Below, piece after piece: positions 7,042 to 12,216 of a DNA stretch of 12,216 bases. The position numbers and the translations under genes were made by a program. Every line of letters begins with the position of its first letter. Positions within the stretch are counted from its first letter, which is position 1. The stretch is from assembly GCA_019750655.1 (NCBI GenBank), contig JAIEOG010000448.1, positions 1 through 12,216 of the forward strand, written 5' to 3'. Source of the stretch: a bacterium. GTDB lineage: Bacteria; Bdellovibrionota; FAC87; UBA2466. The notes below the pieces were generated by a model. That model did not search any database and had not been told where the DNA came from. It worked only from the letters and a program-made list of their open reading frames with translations.

Positions 7042-7153
7042 AAGGAGGAGACGCGGAGAGTTGAGGCTTAACCGCCGAAATTCCGATACGTTAGCGTGGA
7101 ATTGCGCGCTAAATTTAGGGCCTTCATCGCGGCCGCCCTTCTGGTTTGCCTGA
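7042..7153 (+). promoter_or_regulatory. Strong Shine-Dalgarno with possible 30-codon leader ORF before the 1085-aa gene
   Basis: AAGGAGGAG at 7042-7050 is the best Shine-Dalgarno in the window, yet it lies 45 bases before the GTG at 7096 and a TAA at 7069-7071 prevents any earlier start in that frame. Ten bases after it, a TTG at 7061 opens a different frame of 30 codons that ends at TGA 7151-7153, overlapping the signal-peptide codons of the large gene. This could be a leader peptide that brings ribosomes to the GTG, or chance. Confidence 0.3.
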
Positions 7154-10100
7154 CTGCGCGCGCCGACGATCCGCCGGCTCCGCTCTCTCCCTTTGCAAGA
7201 TATCTAGAAGCTTTGTGCTTCGGAGATATTTCCCTGATTCCGTTGGCCGATCGGACCCCAGAAAGCTGGCTCACCGACAAAGCCGATTCGGAGGTAAAGT
7301 CAGGCTACCAAGCATATGATCATGCACTCACTGAACTAAGAGAAAAATACCCTGAGGCATACCCACGGCTCGTCCAAGCCGGAACTCAGGCGTTCCGCGA
7401 AAAACGCAGGCTAGCGGCGCGCACCGCAATCAGCGAATTAGCTTCTGAAGGCTTTGGGGACACCGGAGCCAGAGCATTAATCAAGTCTTTACACGCCTTG
7501 CTTCAGGCGCAAAAAAAAGAGCCAGCAAAACCAGATACTAATTTCGCGGGTTCGCGCGCAGCTGCCTATTCGATGCACCGAAATCAGTTCGCATTCACCA
7601 ACCCCCTGGGTCTTGGCACTCGCGATCCCTCCTATATTAAAGACTACAACGCCGAATACGAACGGCAACTCAACAGCCAGACTAACCTAGCCAACATTCC
7701 GAAGCTAAGCGAAGCGGTCCTAAAACAATGGCTACAAACGGAAAAAAAGAAATCCGAGGCGAAAGCGAAAGAGGCGTCTATTAAGGGCTACCAAGCTCTC
7801 TCTCAGGTGCCGGGCGTTGAATTGGGGTATTTTAACGAGGGAGAATTTCGGGCCGTCGATCCGAGAGAATTTGAGAAATGGAACCTCACGCTGCCTGCCG
7901 ACTTGAATGGAAGCTGGCAGTTTCCCGATGGTAATCGCCTAGTCATTCGAACCGGAGAACACACCAGTTACCAAGCTGGAATCGACCCCTCTGGAGCCCA
8001 ATTTCCTGCAAAAGCCAGCTCTCGTGATTACCCCGCACAAGTAAAAGCACGGGCTCTTTTTCTGTTCGCCTCTTCTTACAGGGCACTTCTGTTCGACAAG
8101 CTGGAATCTCGTCTCAAATCGCCTTCTCCTACTAATATTGCCATCATTGAAAACCAGTTAGATCGATCCGATTTGTACACACGCAATCGAATTGAAAACG
8201 ACGCGGGGGACTTTAATTCGAATAGCAGCTGGGTCATTGATAAAACTCGAGCGCTGGTGGAAGGCCGCCATGTTTCTGAGCCAGGTTTCCAAAAAATAGC
8301 CGCCACCGCTCCGGCGACTCGCTCCGCCATCGATCGAAAAAAAGCGCTTCAGCAAACAGTCGCCCAGCTCTATCCTCGTGGCGAAATCGCACGCTCCGCA
8401 AATCGCAAGAAATGGGTCCGTCGGTTGGCGACGGGCGTATTAGGCACGCTGGGACTTATCACTGGTGCAGCTAACCTGCCACCAGCCGCCCAAGAAAAAA
8501 TCAGAGAAGTCATTGTGGAGCGTCTCCCCCAGAAGTCCATTCTGGAAACCAATGCCAGAGGTGGCAAGGCGACTAACAAAAACCCCTCGGAAGACCGCAC
8601 GAGCACACCCGTCGCAAAAGTCCGATCCCTGACAAGAGGTCGCCCACCACCCAGCCACTACGTGCTCCCGGACGATATGGACAACCGATCACCGGCATAC
8701 CTATCAACATCGGACACCGTCTCAATTTTGGAGACAACCAACCCTCAACAAACGGTAGATGCCACGCACCCTATACGCATTCCCGCTCCGGACTTTCGAG
8801 ACATTACTCTGTTGCAAGTGCGTGGCCCCGATGGGCCCATCGATTGGAGGACGCATTTCCGATTTGTGCGCGCACAGCGAGGCGGCTATCTTCTCATTCC
8901 CGAGGAGAAGAAAAAGTTCGAAAAACTCACCATTGAAGTCGGCTTCTCCGGCGAGACCATGAACTACCGAGACTTTCAATTGGAACGCTCGCTCGTTACA
9001 GAAGAGGAAATGGAGCGGATGGCCGCGTATTTCGAAACGCATGGCTTTAAAACCATGCCCGATGCATTGCGCACCGCCTACCGCGTTAGCAAAGACAATG
9101 GCACTCCCATGAAGCTTGCGGACCTCCAGAATGTACTCTCTGGGGAGATGCTCTACAGCGACGTAAGAGAAAACCAAGGGTTTCGAATTCCTTTTTTGTG
9201 GGACGGCAACACTTCCATTGAGCGATTCTTAAATGATAGCGGCATAGGTTGTCTCCAATGCGATGGGAGCGGGGAAGTCGCGGATGGCGCTTTCACCGAG
9301 GGACTTTCAAAATCCCGCCCTGGAATGCGGCTAGATCCTCGCATTCTGATTGTTGCAGACGCCTCCGGCGCCCTCCGATCCGGGAATCTGCACACCGATC
9401 GCTTCTTAACCCACGGTTCAGCGGGGATTCCGATTGATATCACTCCCTCCACACTCGACCCTCGCAACACAACGCCTGACAGCGCAATGCCCAACACAGC
9501 GGGCGGCCGAGAGCGAGGACGCCCCTACAATTCGTCAAACCCTGAAATGATCGCTGCGCAAAACGGCCACGGATCCACGGAGTTGCCTCAGGGCGCGGCC
9601 AAGTCAGCTCGAGGTAGAGAGGAGCTACCCGCGAATCCTCGGACCCCACCGAAAGAAAAAATGGGTTTTACAGAAATTTTCGCAGCCGCATGGCGGAACC
9701 GCCAAGAAATGCTGGCCCGTGATGAAGTTCTGCAATCAGGGTTGGACTATGGCGGTGCGGTTCGAGAAGAAGACAGCGACGAACGCCGGCCTATGTTATC
9801 TCCCTACTGGACTTTGCTCGACGGTGACGCCCATGAGCCGCCCGTCCCTCTCAATGAGCGAGAAGCTCTGCGCCTTCAGCTGGCCCTGGACACCCTGCAA
9901 GAGCGCGCTCACCAGCGCAACGAACTCGTAAAAAAACTGGAACCCCTTGCGAAAGAGCTGCGCAGTGCTGGGCAGCGTCCGCAAGATGTCGTCTTCACAG
10001 TCAGTCGTCTTGTAGAGGAGTACACAAATGGAAAAATCGACGAGGCAAAGCTGTTAAATGAACTTCAAAAATTCACAAAAACCAGCTTTGAAGGAACCGG

Positions 10101-10353
10101 CCCTGTATACGTCTGGCTACCGCTAATCCTGCGAAATATAGAAGGGACCATGGCGGATCGTTTTGAAAAAATGCGCGCCCTGAATAGCCAAGGGCACGCT
10201 CTCGAATACAAACCGTTTCTTTCTGTCTCGAAGCCCTTGCTCGACCACTTAGATTGGCTAGCTAATCAGGATTGGCATGGAGTGCATCTCGATCTCGGCT
10301 TAAGTAACCGCCCGCCGTGTGAAGTCGCTCTAGAGGCTATGCAGGCATCTTAG
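7096..10353 (+). CDS. Large exported protein with a probable transglutaminase-like domain
   Basis: The 1085-aa product starts at GTG 7096, the only usable start before the signal peptide (MELRAKFR, core AFIAAALLVCLTA, likely cut at ARA/DDPP); no close Shine-Dalgarno precedes it. Residues 60-240 and 850-1000 are charged and helical, and 440-460 is a short Gly/Ala-rich hydrophobic stretch. Residues 655-785 read like a transglutaminase-like core: a helix ending in LSGEMLYSDV, then SGIGCLQCDGSGEVADGAF with Cys719 (Cys722 as alternative), a strand RILIVADA, GNLHTDRF with His766, and GIPIDITPS with Asp781. The Cys-47-His-15-Asp spacing and the D-I-T-P ending suit that fold, which includes cysteine proteases, amidases and cross-linkers. 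Substrate is unknown. Its promoter is back to back with that of the toxin-like operon. No lipobox is present. The 3' end overlaps the opposing tcdA end by 17 bases. Confidence 0.8.
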   Translation: MELRAKFRAFIAAALLVCLTARADDPPAPLSPFARYLEALCFGDISLIPLADRTPESWLTDKADSEVKSGYQAYDHALTELREKYPEAYPRLVQAGTQAFREKRRLAARTAISELASEGFGDTGARALIKSLHALLQAQKKEPAKPDTNFAGSRAAAYSMHRNQFAFTNPLGLGTRDPSYIKDYNAEYERQLNSQTNLANIPKLSEAVLKQWLQTEKKKSEAKAKEASIKGYQALSQVPGVELGYFNEGEFRAVDPREFEKWNLTLPADLNGSWQFPDGNRLVIRTGEHTSYQAGIDPSGAQFPAKASSRDYPAQVKARALFLFASSYRALLFDKLESRLKSPSPTNIAIIENQLDRSDLYTRNRIENDAGDFNSNSSWVIDKTRALVEGRHVSEPGFQKIAATAPATRSAIDRKKALQQTVAQLYPRGEIARSANRKKWVRRLATGVLGTLGLITGAANLPPAAQEKIREVIVERLPQKSILETNARGGKATNKNPSEDRTSTPVAKVRSLTRGRPPPSHYVLPDDMDNRSPAYLSTSDTVSILETTNPQQTVDATHPIRIPAPDFRDITLLQVRGPDGPIDWRTHFRFVRAQRGGYLLIPEEKKKFEKLTIEVGFSGETMNYRDFQLERSLVTEEEMERMAAYFETHGFKTMPDALRTAYRVSKDNGTPMKLADLQNVLSGEMLYSDVRENQGFRIPFLWDGNTSIERFLNDSGIGCLQCDGSGEVADGAFTEGLSKSRPGMRLDPRILIVADASGALRSGNLHTDRFLTHGSAGIPIDITPSTLDPRNTTPDSAMPNTAGGRERGRPYNSSNPEMIAAQNGHGSTELPQGAAKSARGREELPANPRTPPKEKMGFTEIFAAAWRNRQEMLARDEVLQSGLDYGGAVREEDSDERRPMLSPYWTLLDGDAHEPPVPLNEREALRLQLALDTLQERAHQRNELVKKLEPLAKELRSAGQRPQDVVFTVSRLVEEYTNGKIDEAKLLNELQKFTKTSFEGTGPVYVWLPLILRNIEGTMADRFEKMRALNSQGHALEYKPFLSVSKPLLDHLDWLANQDWHGVHLDLGLSNRPPCEVALEAMQAS

Positions 10354-11206
10354 AATTAGCAGACTCTAAAATAGACCGCACGGCGATGGAAGCGCAGACG
10401 AAGCCGAACGTTCCCGTCACAAAGCTTGCGTTGCCCATGATGATATTGCGGTTATCGCAATTGAAGTACGGGTTATCGCCATTGGGGCAGACGCAGCGGA
10501 AACCTTTGCCACCGTCGTAGTGGAGTTCTTGGGGGCGCGTCGCGGGCTCCGTCGAGTACACGGCCTGGATCCCGAAAAGCACATCGTCTTCCGAGGGAAA
10601 ACCGTACTTCTGCCTCAAGACTCGGCGCAACTCGCGAGCTAATGGATCGACATTTGTCTGCGACAGATCCGTAACTTTAACCTGCGTCGGATCTAAGCGC
10701 CCGCCAGAACCTGTCGAACACACGACCGGGATTTTTTCGTCGCGGCAGTACTTCAAGAGCTGGCACTTTGTCGTCACGTGATCAATGGAATCGATGACGA
10801 AATCCGGGCGCGTTTGGAAAACTTGGGCGTGGTGCTCTTCATTGTAAAAGAGAGCGATGGGGATCGCTTCTACACGCGGGTTGATCGCGCGCATACGCGC
10901 AGCCATGACATCGGCCTTGTTCTTACCCACTTCGCCAGCAAGAGCATGCAGCTGGCGGTTAGCATTGGTGACGCAGATCTCGTCGAAATCCACTAACGTC
11001 ACTTTCCCCACACCAGAACGTACAACCGATTCAGCGGCCCAAGATCCCACGCCGCCCAGACCCACGATCATTACATGCGAATCCATCAAGCGCTTCATTT
11101 GCGCATCGCCAATGAGGCGTCCCATACGGTCGAAACGCCGGTGGAGCTTGTAGTTCTCCAGTTGCTCGGGCGTCATCGGTTGGGGGGTATGGCTTTGGGT
11201 GATCAT
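10337..11206 (-). CDS. tcdA: TcdA, tRNA threonylcarbamoyladenosine (t6A) dehydratase
   Basis: TcdA (CsdL/YgdL) is an E1-like, ThiF-family enzyme that uses ATP to cyclise t6A37 of tRNAs into ct6A. From ATG 11206 the product is 289 aa, near the E. coli length of 268. It shows RLIGDAQMKRL, the nucleotide-binding GLGGVGSWAAE (residues 49-59), VTLVDFDEICVTNANRQ (69-85), FVIDSIDHVTTK, GSGGRLDPTQVKVTDL and a terminal FVTGTFGFVCASIAV. An insert near the C-terminus carries CVCPN and a further Cys, possibly a metal site. Earlier in-frame ATGs at 11290 and 11350 would add 28 or 48 residues absent from the family. They would also overlap the promoter, and from 11350 the signal codons, of the divergent gene, so 11206 is preferred despite a weak Shine-Dalgarno. 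Confidence 0.92.
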   Translation of the reverse strand: MITQSHTPQPMTPEQLENYKLHRRFDRMGRLIGDAQMKRLMDSHVMIVGLGGVGSWAAESVVRSGVGKVTLVDFDEICVTNANRQLHALAGEVGKNKADVMAARMRAINPRVEAIPIALFYNEEHHAQVFQTRPDFVIDSIDHVTTKCQLLKYCRDEKIPVVCSTGSGGRLDPTQVKVTDLSQTNVDPLARELRRVLRQKYGFPSEDDVLFGIQAVYSTEPATRPQELHYDGGKGFRCVCPNGDNPYFNCDNRNIIMGNASFVTGTFGFVCASIAVRSILESANSKMPA

Positions 11207-11227
11207 GAACCCGTTTGGATAACAAGA

Positions 11228-11245
11228 CTTGCTCGGGTAAGCAAG
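11228..11245. repeat. Perfect inverted repeat between tcdA and the divergent gene
   Basis: CTTGCT and AGCAAG pair perfectly (6 bp) around a 6-base loop. It lies 22 bases upstream of the preferred tcdA ATG and 25 bases before the TTGACA box of the divergent gene. It could be a small operator or a leader hairpin. No T-run follows it on either strand that would make it a terminator. Confidence 0.35.
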
Positions 11246-11269
11246 AAAACGGGCCCAACCTTCCCCATA

Positions 11270-11296
11270 TTGACATACTGCGTCACGCATTAAATA
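11270..11296 (+). promoter_or_regulatory. Candidate promoter for the right-edge exported protein
   Basis: A perfect -35 TTGACA (11270-11275) is followed by a weak -10, TAAATA at 11291-11296 (15-base spacing) or the shifted TTAAAT. Transcription would begin near 11303, just before the AGAGGGG ribosome-binding site (11307-11313) that precedes TTG 11319. The -10 is poor, so confidence is moderate. Confidence 0.4.
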
Positions 11297-11318
11297 GTCG
11301 GCCTCTAGAGGGGATTGC

Positions 11319-12216
11319 TTGGGCACGCTGGGTTGGATTTTACTGAGCATTTTGGCTTACACACCGGCACAGGCAGGCACGGCCTGCGAGGAAGCCGTCC
11401 GCAAGCTTGAAGCCGCCTGCCGCATCCCTGCCTCTGAATCCACGCAACCTCTCCGAGAAGCTGCCGGCGAGTTTCGCCGGGCGAATTGCCTTAAAGACCC
11501 CTCTCTATCCCGAGAAAACCAGCTGCTCATCGAAGTCACTCAAAACGAATGGGACACTTGGGGCGACCTCTCCGCAAAAGAAGCGACGGAATGGGGGCAG
11601 GTGGCAGCGGTCTTTGACTGGCTGGGCTCGCGCCTACCAAAAGCTACCGGCGCCGAAAACCTAGGCCGGCTCGCTGGCCAGGTCGAAGAACGCGTGCAGG
11701 AATTTCACGACCCTCGCACGCAAGCATTCTTCAAACACTTCACGGCGCTTTTGCGATTGGAAAAGGCCGCTCAAGACGCGCCCGACCCTTCGCTGATAGA
11801 GCGCCTGCCACTGGCTTTACGACGATCCGTGCTCCCATTGGAATCTGTTTGCCCTTACGTCGACCAAAGACACGGCGACTACCTGCGCTCACCCCGAGTG
11901 GCATTTGGATTGCTGTATGGAGCTGTGGCGGTCATGCGCGTGCCCAGCACTTCCCAAGATTTCGACGATCGCATAGAGACGCACCTGCCGTACCCGAAAA
12001 CGTTGGTGGACTTTCTTAAACGCACCCTGCAGCAAGATCGCGTCGGACTTTACCGCGCTAAGTTCCGCAGATACCTGGTGCCCCACCTCTACCTTCAGGC
12101 ACAGCCTACGGCTCCTGAGTTCAAAAACACTCCCGAAGAGATGGCGGAAGTGTGGTCTCGCTCCTTTCTGAACCTGTTAGCGCGGGATATAGAGGCCCCG
12201 GCTTTCAGCGAGGAGC
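11319..12216 (+). CDS. Exported protein of unknown function, 5' part (runs off right edge)
   Basis: The frame is open from a TAG at 11295-11297 to the end of the window with no stop, giving 299 codons. TTG 11319 is the only usual start codon before the signal sequence and is preceded by AGAGGGG (11307-11313) five bases upstream. The N-terminus reads GTLGWILLSILAYTPAQAG, a hydrophobic core with an AQA cleavage site, but unusually it has no Lys or Arg in the n-region. The mature part is mostly helical and charged, with several Trp (EWDTWGDL, TEWGQVAAVFDWL) and Cys in the first third (TACEEAV, EAACRIP, RANCLKD). I do not recognise a family. Its 5' end would overlap the longest tcdA reading frame but not the preferred one. 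Confidence 0.72.
   Translation, partial: MGTLGWILLSILAYTPAQAGTACEEAVRKLEAACRIPASESTQPLREAAGEFRRANCLKDPSLSRENQLLIEVTQNEWDTWGDLSAKEATEWGQVAAVFDWLGSRLPKATGAENLGRLAGQVEERVQEFHDPRTQAFFKHFTALLRLEKAAQDAPDPSLIERLPLALRRSVLPLESVCPYVDQRHGDYLRSPRVAFGLLYGAVAVMRVPSTSQDFDDRIETHLPYPKTLVDFLKRTLQQDRVGLYRAKFRRYLVPHLYLQAQPTAPEFKNTPEEMAEVWSRSFLNLLARDIEAPAFSEE

Noticed and set aside
7096..7170. Lipoprotein signal in the 1085-aa protein (Cys18 in the hydrophobic core)
   Set aside because: The Cys is followed by LTARA and sits inside the core with no lipobox pattern; an ARA signal-peptidase I site fits better.
10778..11153. Plus-strand frames antisense to tcdA
   Set aside because: They lie opposite the nucleotide-binding and conserved motifs of tcdA and have no start signals.
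11407..11664. 85-codon plus-strand frame near the right end
   Set aside because: It lies in a different frame from the continuous open frame 11319-12216, which has a Shine-Dalgarno and a signal peptide and explains this stretch better.
1..12216. CRISPR arrays, tRNA/rRNA genes, insertion sequences, integrase or attachment sites
   Set aside because: No regular spaced repeats, cloverleaf genes, transposase motifs or flanking direct repeats were seen by reading either strand.

Overview
The window looks like chromosome of a Gram-negative bacterium. Most of the non-housekeeping products start with Sec-type signal peptides, one looks like a small outer-membrane beta-barrel, and the promoters that can be read are sigma70-like. 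Housekeeping genes (htpX, scpA, scpB, tcdA) are mixed with large exported proteins of unknown function. That mix would suit a Bdellovibrionota/Oligoflexia-type organism, but this is a guess from gene style. No rRNA, tRNA, CRISPR array or insertion sequence was seen.

Layout. Positions 1-465 hold the 3' end of a trypsin-like serine protease with its His/Asp/Ser triad visible, followed by an exported probable beta-barrel protein (540-1181). A 212-base gap carries a compact nested palindrome (REP-like) and then a clear promoter for htpX (1394-2299, membrane zinc protease). scpA (2368-3246) and scpB (3256-4332) follow on the same strand and encode the kleisin and winged-helix partners of the SMC condensin. 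scpA has an extended -10 only 7 bases before its ATG and no Shine-Dalgarno, so it may be leaderless. ScpA has an N-terminal extension and ScpB has extensions at both ends.

Positions 4338 to about 10353 form an accessory block inserted between housekeeping genes and somewhat richer in A+T, at least in its leftward part. Leftward, three genes are joined by two ATGA stop/start overlaps. They encode a 269-aa exported Cys-containing protein, a 493-aa exported protein (coiled coil, PT-TG-like pre-toxin motif, compact C-terminal domain resembling polymorphic toxins), and an 82-aa cytoplasmic protein with two CxxC pairs. The order fits an exported accessory protein, a toxin and an immunity protein. 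Rightward, from a back-to-back promoter, runs a 1085-aa exported protein in which I see a probable transglutaminase-like Cys-His-Asp core. This block is the best candidate for an undescribed system.

On the right, tcdA (tRNA t6A dehydratase, minus strand) ends inside the last codons of the 1085-aa gene. Divergent from tcdA, an exported protein gene starting at TTG 11319 runs off the right edge. All functional calls come from reading motifs; no database search was possible.
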